From assembly GCA_964632995.1 (NCBI GenBank), contig CAZWDL010000177.1, positions 1-11,700 on the forward strand: DNA of 11,700 nt, read 5' to 3'. A program made the position numbers and the translations under genes. The notes beneath the pieces are model-generated. The model saw only the letters and a list, made by a program, of their open reading frames with translations, was not told the origin of the DNA and searched no databases. The first letter of the stretch is position 1. Every line of letters begins with the position of its first letter. This document shows positions 1 to 6,191 of this stretch, piece by piece. The stretch is from CAZWDL01 sp964632995 (lineage in GTDB: Bacteria > Bacteroidota > Bacteroidia > Chitinophagales > Saprospiraceae).

Positions 1-528
1 CAGGCCGGCGACGCCCGCGCCCAGCACAAGTACGCGCGCCGGGCGAATACTTCCCGCTGCCGTAATCATCATGGGGAAGTAGCGCGGCAGGTGATGCGCC
101 GCTTCCAGCACCGCCTGGTAACCGGCGATGGAAGCCATGGAGGAGAGCACGTCCATCGACTGGGCCAGGGTGGTGCGCGGGATCATGTCGAGGCTGAACG
201 CGCGAAGCTTGAGCTCACGCAGTTTCTGCGTAATGGTGGGATCGTTAAAGGGTTCAAACTGGGAGACGAGCACCGTGTCCTGCGAGAGGGTTTTTAGTTC
301 CTCATCGCCGGGGGGCTGTACGCTGAGTAAGATATCTGCTTCCTGCAGCACCGTCGCCCGGTCGGTGACGGTAGCGTGCTCGGCGTACAGTTCATCGTCG
401 AAGAAGGCATCCTCACCGGCGCCTTTCTCCACGAGGAAGTCCAAACCGAGTTCTTTTAACTTGGGCAGGGTTTCGGGAACCACCGACACGCGGCGGTCAT
501 TTTGTTCTTTGAGTATTCCTAACTTCAT
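1..528 (-). CDS. pntA: NAD(P) transhydrogenase subunit alpha, N-terminal part (partial, runs off the window)
   Basis: The reading frame starts at ATG (528-526) and stays open for 176 codons to the window edge. It begins MKLGILKEQNDRRVSVVPE, the usual start of the alanine dehydrogenase/PNT N-terminal domain. Residues about 117-137 carry IPRTTLAQSMDVLSSMASIAG, a stretch typical of PntA, and the visible part ends in RPARVLVLGAGVAGL (162-176), the start of the NAD-binding Rossmann fold with its GxGxxG glycines. In the family this subunit forms the soluble NAD(H) domain of the proton-translocating transhydrogenase, which reduces NADP+ with NADH at the inner membrane. The remaining half and any partner subunits lie beyond position 1. 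No Shine-Dalgarno sequence precedes the ATG. The main alternative, alanine dehydrogenase, is less likely because of the IPRTTLAQSMD block. Confidence 0.9.
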   Translation of the reverse strand, partial: MKLGILKEQNDRRVSVVPETLPKLKELGLDFLVEKGAGEDAFFDDELYAEHATVTDRATVLQEADILLSVQPPGDEELKTLSQDTVLVSQFEPFNDPTITQKLRELKLRAFSLDMIPRTTLAQSMDVLSSMASIAGYQAVLEAAHHLPRYFPMMITAAGSIRPARVLVLGAGVAGL

Positions 529-736
529 AGCCGGAGGTTCGCAATTTTGAACTCAAGATATAAATTATCTGATACTGTGCACGGGGAAGGGGGAAGTTTT
601 TTAAAGCGGAACGTGTCAGGCGGCGCCTTCCCGGCCTATCTATGTCCCACATCTTTCATAGCCGATGAAGCATCCTTAAAATGCTTGGCTTTAGTGTCGC
701 GCATAAGAAATTGATAGGTCCGTTTAAAGAATTATA

Positions 737-773
737 GAGAAGAAAAGGCAGGAGGGCCTGGGAAAGGCCCTCC
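737..773 (-). terminator. Probable rho-independent terminator of the MFS gene
   Basis: The perfect 8-bp inverted repeat GGAGGGCC (751-758) / GGCCCTCC (766-773) encloses a 7-nt loop. Read on the minus strand it is followed after TGCC by TTTTCTTCTC. It lies about 100 bases beyond the stop of the MFS gene and upstream of pntA. A strong GC stem followed by a U-rich tract is the classical form; the 4-nt gap before the U tract and the interrupted tract make it less than ideal. Confidence 0.55.
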
Positions 774-803
774 CGTCGGGGTGCGCTTTCCCAGCGCGCC
801 CCG
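751..803. repeat. Tandem hairpins with mutually complementary loops
   Basis: Hairpin 1 has an 8-bp stem at 751-758/766-773 and loop TGGGAAA (759-765). Hairpin 2 has a 10-bp stem at 777-786/794-803 and loop TTTCCCA (787-793). The loops are exact reverse complements, and with their closing bases give a 9-nt match (758-766 with 786-794). They could therefore form a loop-loop contact or, alternatively, one larger stem. The single irregular pair in stem 2 is a U-G wobble in a + strand RNA but an A-C mismatch in a minus strand RNA. The function is unknown. Confidence 0.6.
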
Positions 804-872
804 GCTTTCCAGACTACGGTTTTTTACGTCCAGGTAATTACTTCACAGAAGATAATCAACCATATTTCGGTC

Positions 873-2108
873 TTACGCCCTTTCCGCTGCGAGGGCCACA
901 TCCGGGTCTGCCACCCGTTCGCGGGCCCGCATCCAGAAATAGAGGACGGTTAAGAGCATAATGAGGATGCCTGGAAAGAGTATCATAGTGCCGAGAGTGG
1001 CCTGGCCGGCCGCCAGTTCCAGCTCATCGCCGGTGAGTCCCGCAGCGGTGGCCTCCGCCCGGTCCAGGTCGATCCAGCGGCCGATGACCGGCTGGAAGAG
1101 GGAAGTAGAGAACATGCCTATGGCTCCGATAATAGACATGCCCAGGGCGCCGCTCTTCGGAATCTTATCAGCGATAAAGCCGATCATGTTGGGCCAGAAG
1201 TAGGCGATGCCGAGGGCGTAGATGATGGCCGCGACGTAGGCCATGGCGCCGGTCTGGGTGCTAAACAGGTAGACGCCGACAGTCGCCAGCACGGCCGAGC
1301 CGAGCAGCACGCCGGTTTGATCGAACTGCTTGACGGCTTCACCACCGAAGTAGCGGGCAACGGCCATCAGGCCGGTCACCAGGGCCAGAATGATCATAGG
1401 CTGAGCGCCGCTTTTGGAGAGGATGAGTCCTACCCATTGCTGCGGTCCGAATTCGGAGATGGCTGTCAGCGCCATACAGCAAAACATAAACAGGAAAAGC
1501 GGTGAGATCATGGCCTGCATATTTTCCGAAAGGGTGGCGGTCATTCCCTCTCCCTTGGGGAAGGTCTGGCCGAAGAAGAGGTAGGCATAGATCAGCGCCG
1601 GTATTATGATCACCCAGATCTGGGATTCCCAGCCAAAGCCGAAGTCGGTCATAAACTTGGAGACCAAGCTGCCGATGACGATACCCCCCGGGAACCACAT
1701 GTGGAAGCGGTTCATCATTTTGCTCATCTTTACTCCTTTATAGGAATCGGAGATCATCGGATTGCAGGCCGCTTCGGTACAACCGTTGCCCAGGCCGATC
1801 AGCAAAGTGGAAATGAGCAGCCCGGCGTAGCTGCCTGAGTAGATCGTCATGATGATACCGGTAGCGTGCGCGAAAAAGGCAAACTGCATGATCCGCTTCG
1901 GCCCCACCGAATGGTAGATCAGCCCGCCGATCACCATAGCGATGGGAAAACCGAGAAACCACATCGAGTTGATATAACCGAGTTGTTCGGCTGTTAGATT
2001 GAGCTCCTCGCCTAACTGAGGCAGAATGCCCGCCCGGATGCTGAACGACAGAGCGGTCGTGATCAGGGCGAAACAACTTCCGTAAAAGAGTCTCTTTTTG
2101 TTTAGCAT
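873..2108 (-). CDS. MFS family permease (sugar or organic solute type)
   Basis: This 411-residue protein starts at ATG and shows twelve hydrophobic segments, the usual major facilitator topology. The first (about 8-27) follows the short basic start MLNKKR, and the last (about 375-393) is followed by the charged tail MRARERVADPD. The loop between segments 2 and 3 carries GPKRIM, matching the family's loop signature in type. Other landmarks are HMWFPGG before segment 5 and IAYFWPNMIGFIADKIPKSGA around segment 10, which recall Bacteroidota permeases found near sugar-metabolism genes. It should be an inner-membrane secondary transporter; the substrate cannot be read from the sequence and no catabolic genes adjoin it. 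The gene stands alone, with a 415-base gap upstream and a probable terminator downstream. Confidence 0.85.
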   Translation of the reverse strand: MLNKKRLFYGSCFALITTALSFSIRAGILPQLGEELNLTAEQLGYINSMWFLGFPIAMVIGGLIYHSVGPKRIMQFAFFAHATGIIMTIYSGSYAGLLISTLLIGLGNGCTEAACNPMISDSYKGVKMSKMMNRFHMWFPGGIVIGSLVSKFMTDFGFGWESQIWVIIIPALIYAYLFFGQTFPKGEGMTATLSENMQAMISPLFLFMFCCMALTAISEFGPQQWVGLILSKSGAQPMIILALVTGLMAVARYFGGEAVKQFDQTGVLLGSAVLATVGVYLFSTQTGAMAYVAAIIYALGIAYFWPNMIGFIADKIPKSGALGMSIIGAIGMFSTSLFQPVIGRWIDLDRAEATAAGLTGDELELAAGQATLGTMILFPGILIMLLTVLYFWMRARERVADPDVALAAERA

Positions 2109-2190
2109 AGGTTAGGTTTCGTTTTGACGGTGTGAAAATAGGGTTTTGGCTTGACGGGGCAGGGGCATCCCACCGTTGCGGAATGACGGC

Positions 2191-2198
2191 GAAATATA
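2191..2198 (-). promoter_or_regulatory. Possible -7 box of the MFS gene
   Basis: The minus strand reads TATATTTC, seven of eight matches to the Bacteroidota -7 consensus TAnnTTTG, about 80 bases before the ATG. No TTTG-like -33 element stands at the expected distance, so this is a weak call. Confidence 0.22.
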
Positions 2199-2353
2199 GC
2201 AATATTGTTCTAATTTGTGATTCGCCGGCGCTTTTTTATTTGGCGTGATGGTGTCCGTCAGAACGAAAAGCCCCTTTTGGGAAGTAATAAATTTTGGGAT
2301 TTAGGCGCCGCGGCCCTTCCTGCGGATCGTCTGGTTGGGCGCGGCTGGTTTGG

Positions 2354-2469
2354 GAGTTTACGAGTTTAGAGGGGCACACTCCGGGGAGCAACGGCTGGGT
2401 GCCTTTACCCTCCGCTAAACTTCTAAACCAGAGAGCCGGTATCCGGCTCCCGTCTAAACTTCTAAACTT
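2354..2469. repeat. Structured intergenic repeat, copy A
   Basis: The left arm GAGTTTACGAGTTTAG (2354-2369) is a tandem pair of near-octamers. Its inverted counterpart CTAAACTTCTAAAC occurs twice, at 2415-2428 and 2454-2467. Between left and middle arms lies a 45-base spacer with a GGCAC/GTGCC stem (2373-2377/2399-2403). Between middle and right arms lies a perfect hairpin, GAGCCGG-TAT-CCGGCTC (2433-2449). A second copy with the same order of parts is at 10651-10749. The ends form an imperfect 16-bp inverted repeat (13 of 16). No transposase and no clear target duplication is visible. It sits 54 bases beyond the msrA stop. Confidence 0.7.
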
Positions 2470-2502
2470 GCTTGGTGGTCTCGGCGTGATGTCCTAAGTC
2501 CC

Positions 2503-2520
2503 TTTTCGCGAAAGCGAAAA
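2503..2520. other. Perfect hairpin just after the msrA stop
   Basis: TTTTCGC (2503-2509) and GCGAAAA (2514-2520) pair over 7 bp around a GAAA loop on the + strand. The base of the stem is three bases beyond the msrA TGA. In the minus-strand transcript the U run precedes the stem and A residues follow it, so it lacks the classical terminator layout. It could protect the mRNA 3' end or terminate + strand transcripts weakly; neither is shown. Confidence 0.4.
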
Positions 2521-2523
2521 AAC

Positions 2524-3114
2524 TCAGCGGGCTTCCTTTAGCTTGGAAGCAAATTTCTCCCGTATCTTCCGCACCTTCGGGGTGATCACATAGGTGCAGT
2601 ACGGATTGCGCCGGCCCACGTTCTTGTAGTAGTTCTGATGGTAATCCTCGGCGGGATAAAAGCCCTCAAGCGGGCTCAGCTCGGTGACGATAGGGTCGTC
2701 GTAGATCAAGGAAGCAACCTTTCGGATAGATTCCTCGGCCTTTTGTTTTTGATCTTCGTTGTGGTAGAAGATGACGGAGCGGTACTGCGGCCCCACATCG
2801 TTGCCCTGCCGGTTAAGGGTGGTGGGATCGTGACTGGCCCAGAAAATTTCGAGGATTTCTTCGTAAGAGATTACTTCGGGATCGAAGGTGACCTGTGCGA
2901 CTTCGGCGTGCTCGGTGCTGCCGCTGGCTACTTTCTTGTACTCGGCATTTTCTTCTTTGCCGCCGGCATAACCCGACACGACGGATTTGACGCCCTTCAG
3001 GTCCTGGAAAACGGCTTCGATGCACCAGAAGCAGCCGCCGCCGAGGGTGGCTTTTTCCAGTCGCTGGCTTTCTTGCTGTTCGCTTTGCTGTTCTTTATGC
3101 GTTTTTACACTCAT
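2524..3114 (-). CDS. msrA: Peptide-methionine (S)-S-oxide reductase MsrA
   Basis: The 196-residue protein carries the MsrA signature GGGCFWCIEA (25-34), with Cys28 as the expected nucleophile. It also has SGYAGG (47-52), GPQYRS (108-113) and the C-terminal EDYHQNYY (156-163), all family landmarks. The enzyme reduces the S-epimer of methionine sulfoxide in free methionine or damaged proteins. A further Cys173 in NPYCTYVITPK is placed where it might help recycle Cys28, which is inference. No signal peptide is present; the first 20 residues are a polar extension rich in Gln, Glu and Lys, so the protein should be cytosolic. There is no fused MsrB domain. It lies 82 bases beyond mqnA and could be read from that cluster or alone; no clear promoter box was found. 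The start is ATG. Confidence 0.95.
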   Translation of the reverse strand: MSVKTHKEQQSEQQESQRLEKATLGGGCFWCIEAVFQDLKGVKSVVSGYAGGKEENAEYKKVASGSTEHAEVAQVTFDPEVISYEEILEIFWASHDPTTLNRQGNDVGPQYRSVIFYHNEDQKQKAEESIRKVASLIYDDPIVTELSPLEGFYPAEDYHQNYYKNVGRRNPYCTYVITPKVRKIREKFASKLKEAR

Positions 3115-3196
3115 GAGGAGCTGTGTTTTTCTGTTTTTGAATTCACTTTGGAAACAGTGGACTGGGAGAAATGTTCCTTATCTCTGACGGAAGATG

Positions 3197-3982
3197 TCAG
3201 ATAGCGCCAAGCAGGCTCTCCGACAGCGAGGCCGGCAGCTTGCCGCCCAGTTTTTCCAGGAAGCGGGCCAGGCCCAGTTTTTTGCGTTCGTCGAGCTCGT
3301 AGCTGATATAGTGGGTGAAGTAGGTTTTCAGGTCGAAGCCGGAGTGTGGGGTAGGCAGCAGGTAGATCAGCTGCGGAATTTCTTCCAGGCCGCGTTGCAG
3401 GGCCAGGTTGAACTGATTGATGAAATCCGGGTCCAGATGGCGGTTGCTGATCCAGGCGGCGAAGACGAAGGGCAGGCCGGTGTGGTCCGTCCAGGCTTCG
3501 CCTAAGTCGTAGTAGTAAGTGTGTTTTTCTTCCAGGCCGATGCTGCGGTCGCCGATAACCAGGCCGCCGGTATCGCCGCCGATTTGGTCGATGTAGCCGT
3601 CGATGGCGGGAATTAATTCGGGACTGGTCTGCCAGTATTCGTGCAGCAGGATGCGGGTTAGCGCCACCGAAGTGCGGGAATGGTGATCCAGGTAGAGCCG
3701 GCGCAGTTGCTCAACGGGGCGATCGGCGTAAATGCCTACCGTCTTCACGGCGCCGGTAGCGCCGATGCAGTAATCCGAAATGATACGCGGCGTGGCCAGC
3801 TCCGGAATGATGGCTACGGGCACCAGGCCCAGGTCTGCCTCTCCGTCCCGCAAACGCCGTGCACATTCGGCGGGTACGTCCAATTGTAATTTAATTCGCT
3901 CCGCTACCGGACTCTTGAAGATGCCGTATAGCAAAGGCTTGGTATTCAGGTAACTAACTGCGGTGACTTTTATTTTACTCAC
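3197..3982 (-). CDS. mqnA: Chorismate dehydratase MqnA (futalosine menaquinone pathway)
   Basis: The 261-residue protein begins MSKIKVTAVSYLNTKPLLYG; the SYLNTKPL stretch is the hallmark of MqnA. Further family blocks are GEADLGLVPVA (about 47-57), GGLVIGDRSIGL in the middle, and DLGEAWTDHTGLPFVFAAW. MqnA has a periplasmic-binding-protein-like fold but acts in the cytosol, dehydrating chorismate to 3-[(1-carboxyvinyl)oxy]benzoate, the first committed step of the futalosine route. MqnE, two genes upstream in the same direction, uses that product. The start is GTG (3982-3980), with no in-frame ATG close by; the length and the conserved N-terminus fit the family. The 126-base gap from the preceding phosphatase gene has an 8-bp hairpin (4035-4053) but no clear promoter. 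Confidence 0.94.
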   Translation of the reverse strand: MSKIKVTAVSYLNTKPLLYGIFKSPVAERIKLQLDVPAECARRLRDGEADLGLVPVAIIPELATPRIISDYCIGATGAVKTVGIYADRPVEQLRRLYLDHHSRTSVALTRILLHEYWQTSPELIPAIDGYIDQIGGDTGGLVIGDRSIGLEEKHTYYYDLGEAWTDHTGLPFVFAAWISNRHLDPDFINQFNLALQRGLEEIPQLIYLLPTPHSGFDLKTYFTHYISYELDERKKLGLARFLEKLGGKLPASLSESLLGAI

Positions 3983-4108
3983 GTGCCTGATTCTTCTTTT
4001 TGCATATCTCTTGCTTCAAGTGTTTCTATCGTGTCGCAAAGCAGAGCTTCGCGCTCCGTGCGAGCTGTCCAACAGTATACAAGAGATACTTCCCATTTCG
4101 TTTCCCCT

Positions 4109-4738
4109 TCAGTGTTTCGATCTTTCAATCCCTTCCAGGTGCCTCGTATCATTTTCCAATTCAAATGCAAAGCGATTTCCATCAAAATGCACTTTCCACA
4201 ACCCGGTATTGTCGTGGTGGTACTGATTCATCTTTGCCGGTGATTCGCCGCGAAGCAAGCATACCAAGCAGCGCATGGCCCGACCGTGGCTGCAGATGAG
4301 TAAAGTGTTTTCGGGTCGCGCCTTCAGCCATTCGACAAAGCGGGTGAGGCGGGCGACCATTTCCGCGGCGGTTTCGCCGCCGGTCAGCGCCACGCGCATA
4401 TCGCCGCTTTCCCAGCAGGAGAGAACCTGTTTGTACTCATGGATCATCTCCGGGGTGCTCTTTTTACCTTCGTGTACGCCCCAGCAGACCTCGTTGATAT
4501 CGGGCAGCTGCTCCCAGGGCAGACCGGCTTCGAGGAAAAGCTGTACGGTTTCGTGGGTGCGGCGCAGCGCCGAGGTAAGAACGATCTCGATGTCGCTGTC
4601 TTTGTACTGCTCGTAGAAAGCCCGGGCCTGGCGGCGGCCCAGCTCGTTGAGGCCGGCATCCACACCGCTGCCCTGGACGATGCCATTGCGGTTCATGTCG
4701 GTTTCACCGTGTCGGTAGATGTAGAGTGTTTTATGCAT
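4109..4738 (-). CDS. Histidine phosphatase family protein (phosphoglycerate-mutase-like)
   Basis: From the ATG at 4738 the product has 209 residues. YIYRHGET (6-13) holds the catalytic Arg9 and His10. SALRRTHET (56-64) supplies the second arginine, NEVCWGVHEG (82-91) the acidic residue Glu83, and ICSHGRAMR (148-156) the second histidine, His151. All catalytic positions of branch-1 histidine phosphatases are thus present. The frame remains open upstream to 4834, but that would overlap mqnE, and homology starts at MHKTLYIYRHG, 10 bases after the mqnE stop. The substrate is unknown: candidates include a sugar or nucleotide phosphate. No phosphatase step is known in the futalosine pathway, so its tight place between mqnE and mqnA may reflect co-expression only. 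It is cytosolic, without a signal peptide. Confidence 0.88.
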   Translation of the reverse strand: MHKTLYIYRHGETDMNRNGIVQGSGVDAGLNELGRRQARAFYEQYKDSDIEIVLTSALRRTHETVQLFLEAGLPWEQLPDINEVCWGVHEGKKSTPEMIHEYKQVLSCWESGDMRVALTGGETAAEMVARLTRFVEWLKARPENTLLICSHGRAMRCLVCLLRGESPAKMNQYHHDNTGLWKVHFDGNRFAFELENDTRHLEGIERSKH

Positions 4739-4748
4739 GGTGTAAGGA

Positions 4749-5945
4749 TTATTTTTCCACAACCGGCAGGGAGACGTACCCCCTGAACTGCTCATCCTCT
4801 TCGAAGGTATGATCGGTATAGTCCTCGATGACATTGTACAGCGTATCCCGTTCGATAGGCCGCCGTCCGACGCGGCGGATGAGGTTGACCAGGTCGCGCG
4901 TGCTCATCGCCGGGTTCTGCTCCTCGGCGCCGGCCATGGAGTAGATCTTGGTCGTATCGTCGATGGTGCCGTCGATGTCGTTGACGCCGAAGCCGAGCAG
5001 CAGCTGCGCCGTTTCCCGGCCGATCATCGGCCAGTAGGCCTTGACGTGGTCGAAGTTGTCGAGGTAAATGCGGCTGATGGCGTACATGCGCAGATCCTCA
5101 ATAACGGTCGATTCGGGGACCTGCGACATCTGGTTGTTCTGATTCCGGAACTTGAGCGGGATGAAGGTCTGGAAGCCGCCGCTCTTGTCCTGCAACTGTC
5201 GCAGCTTTTCCAGGTGGTCGATGCGGTGTTTGTATTCCTCGATATGGCCGTAAAGCATGGTGGCGTTGGAGCGCCCGCCCAGCTCGTGCCAGATCTCGTG
5301 GATGCGCAGCCACTGTTCGCCCGTACACTTGCCGCCTGCGATCTGGTCGCGGATTTCGGGGTGGAAGATTTCGGCGCCGCCGCCGGGCATAGAGTCCAGA
5401 CCGGCTTCCTTCATCAGTTTCATGCCTTCCTCGTAGCTGACTTTACCTTTTTTGAAAATGTAATGGTACTCTACCGGTGTCAGCGCTTTGATGTGCAGTT
5501 CCGGCCGGTGTTTTTTTATGCGCTGGAACAGTTCGCTATAGAATTCGACATCGTACTGCGGTAATACGCCGCCGACGATATGCACTTCGGTCACCGGCTG
5601 ATCGTCGTACTGCCTGACGATGTCCAGGATCTCGTCCATCGAGTATTCCCAGCCTTCCTCGCGCTTCTTGATCAGGCGGGAGTAGGAGCAGAAGGTGCAG
5701 GTGTAAAGGCAGACGTTGGTGGGTTCGACGTGGAAATTTCGGTTGAAGTAGGTGTTGTCGCCGTGGCGGCGCTCCCGGAGGTAATTGGCCAGCGCGCCGA
5801 CGAAACCCAATTCGCCTTTTTCAAAAAGCAACAGGCCTTCCGCCTCGCTGATTCGCTGATCGTCGAATACTTTCCTGGCGATCTGCCGAAGGCCGGCATC
5901 CAGGCTTTTGTCTTCCAGTACGGTTTCAATGGGTCGTGCTTGCAT
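4749..5945 (-). CDS. mqnE: Aminofutalosine synthase MqnE (radical SAM)
   Basis: This is a 398-residue radical SAM protein. The CX3CX2C cluster motif is CLYTCTFC, with Cys79, Cys83 and Cys86, preceded by HVEPTNV. Further landmarks are HIVGGVLP (122-129), DSMPGGGAEIF and SNATMLYGHIE, which mark the MqnE/MqnC/CofH family. MqnE joins the MqnA product to the SAM-derived adenosyl radical to give aminofutalosine, with loss of CO2. MqnE is preferred over MqnC because of the overall length, the Bacteroidota-type EPTNVCLYTC sequence and the linked mqnA, but without alignment the two paralogues could be confused. It is the first gene of a likely operon with the histidine phosphatase (10-base gap) and mqnA. 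The start is ATG; a promoter candidate lies about 110 bases upstream. Confidence 0.87.
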   Translation of the reverse strand: MQARPIETVLEDKSLDAGLRQIARKVFDDQRISEAEGLLLFEKGELGFVGALANYLRERRHGDNTYFNRNFHVEPTNVCLYTCTFCSYSRLIKKREEGWEYSMDEILDIVRQYDDQPVTEVHIVGGVLPQYDVEFYSELFQRIKKHRPELHIKALTPVEYHYIFKKGKVSYEEGMKLMKEAGLDSMPGGGAEIFHPEIRDQIAGGKCTGEQWLRIHEIWHELGGRSNATMLYGHIEEYKHRIDHLEKLRQLQDKSGGFQTFIPLKFRNQNNQMSQVPESTVIEDLRMYAISRIYLDNFDHVKAYWPMIGRETAQLLLGFGVNDIDGTIDDTTKIYSMAGAEEQNPAMSTRDLVNLIRRVGRRPIERDTLYNVIEDYTDHTFEEDEQFRGYVSLPVVEK

Positions 5946-6055
5946 GTTTTTCTTTTCCGGTTTGCTAAAACGGTATGGTAAAGGTACAACAGTGTTTCGA
6001 AACTTTCAGTTTGAAGTGAAAGGTTTAAAAGTTAACCGCTGCGCTTTTGGGAGGA

Positions 6056-6085
6056 CAAATATAATATTTCTTGTGGGAGGGAAAA
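6056..6085 (-). promoter_or_regulatory. Candidate promoter of the mqnE operon
   Basis: The minus strand reads TATATTTG at 6063-6056, an exact match to the Bacteroidota -7 consensus TAnnTTTG. A T-rich stretch (CTTTTC, about 6086-6081) lies 17-18 bases upstream in the place of the -33 element, though it is not the consensus TTTG. The predicted transcription start near 6050 would leave a leader of about 105 bases before the mqnE ATG. The -7 box overlaps the perfect palindrome AAATATAATATTT (6057-6069), a possible operator. Confidence 0.42.
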
Positions 6086-6125
6086 GGGGCGGCCTTACTC
6101 CGTTGCAACAAATCAACGGTGATGC

Positions 6126-6170
6126 TATCCTGGTCATCCTCCCATCCTGACTATCAAGGTTCTGACAAAT
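6126..6170. repeat. Degenerate ATCCTG-type intergenic repeat
   Basis: The segment is made of related short units: TATCCTGGTC, ATCCTCCC, ATCCTGAC and TATCAAGG, ending TTCTGACAAAT. From memory, runs of this form (ATCCTG units followed by ATCAAGGTTCTGAC) are scattered between genes in many Bacteroidota genomes. That recollection cannot be checked here. It lies just beyond the glycosyltransferase stop at 6192. A 6-bp hairpin CCGTTG/CAACGG (6100-6105/6114-6119) adjoins it, without a U tract. Confidence 0.4.
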
Positions 6171-6191
6171 GGGTAAGCGCCGCCTCCTTAC

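Larger units (their letters stand above)
529..872. other. Intergenic region between the MFS gene and pntA
   Basis: This 344-base gap has no convincing gene. Its right half holds two tandem hairpins (751-803), described separately. Its left half (529-740) must contain the pntA promoter, unless the gene is read through from upstream. The best candidate is an AT-rich stretch at about 556-566 that reads TATCTTGA on the minus strand, a poor match to the Bacteroidota -7 box TAnnTTTG. I see nothing else between 570 and 735. Confidence 0.5.
2109..2523. other. Intergenic region between msrA and the MFS gene
   Basis: This 415-base gap contains no believable gene; an open + strand frame at 2294-2497 is low-complexity and crosses the repeat. 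It holds a candidate MFS promoter box (2191-2198), an 8-bp palindrome CAATATTG (2200-2207), the structured repeat at 2354-2469 and a hairpin next to the msrA stop (2503-2520). The segment 2300-2335 has a weak likeness to the first spacer of the second repeat copy near 10667-10690 (TTTAG followed by GCGGC and CCTnCC blocks), so the element may reach further left than marked. Confidence 0.5.

Noticed and set aside
128..550. 140-codon + strand frame opposite pntA
   Set aside because: It is serine-rich and antisense to a clear PntA reading frame, so it is a shadow.
2354..2469. CRISPR array from the repeated CTAAACTT arms
   Set aside because: There are only two direct copies of 14 bases, the third is inverted, spacers are unequal and self-pairing, and there are no cas genes.
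2294..2497. 67-codon + strand frame in the msrA-MFS gap
   Set aside because: It runs through the structured repeat, and its composition (Gly, Leu, Ser, Arg) and lack of motifs do not support a protein.
3183..3201. TCTGAC/GTCAGA hairpin at the mqnA stop as a terminator
   Set aside because: The stem is only 6 bp with no U tract on the minus strand.
4035..4053. 8-bp hairpin between the phosphatase gene and mqnA as a terminator
   Set aside because: The stem includes a wobble pair and is not followed by a U run. It may influence mqnA translation, but nothing supports this.
3979..4185. 68-codon minus frame ending in the GTGA overlap with mqnA
   Set aside because: It overlaps the histidine phosphatase 3' end in another frame, has no recognisable features and would need its start inside that gene. 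The GTGA overlap is suggestive of coupling but not enough.
4739..4834. N-terminal extension of the histidine phosphatase to 4834
   Set aside because: It would overlap the mqnE 3' end by 86 bases, and family homology starts at MHKTLYIYRHG (4738).
4809..5564. 251-codon + strand frame opposite mqnE
   Set aside because: It is antisense to a well-supported radical SAM gene, has biased composition (Val, Asp, Ala) and no recognisable domain.
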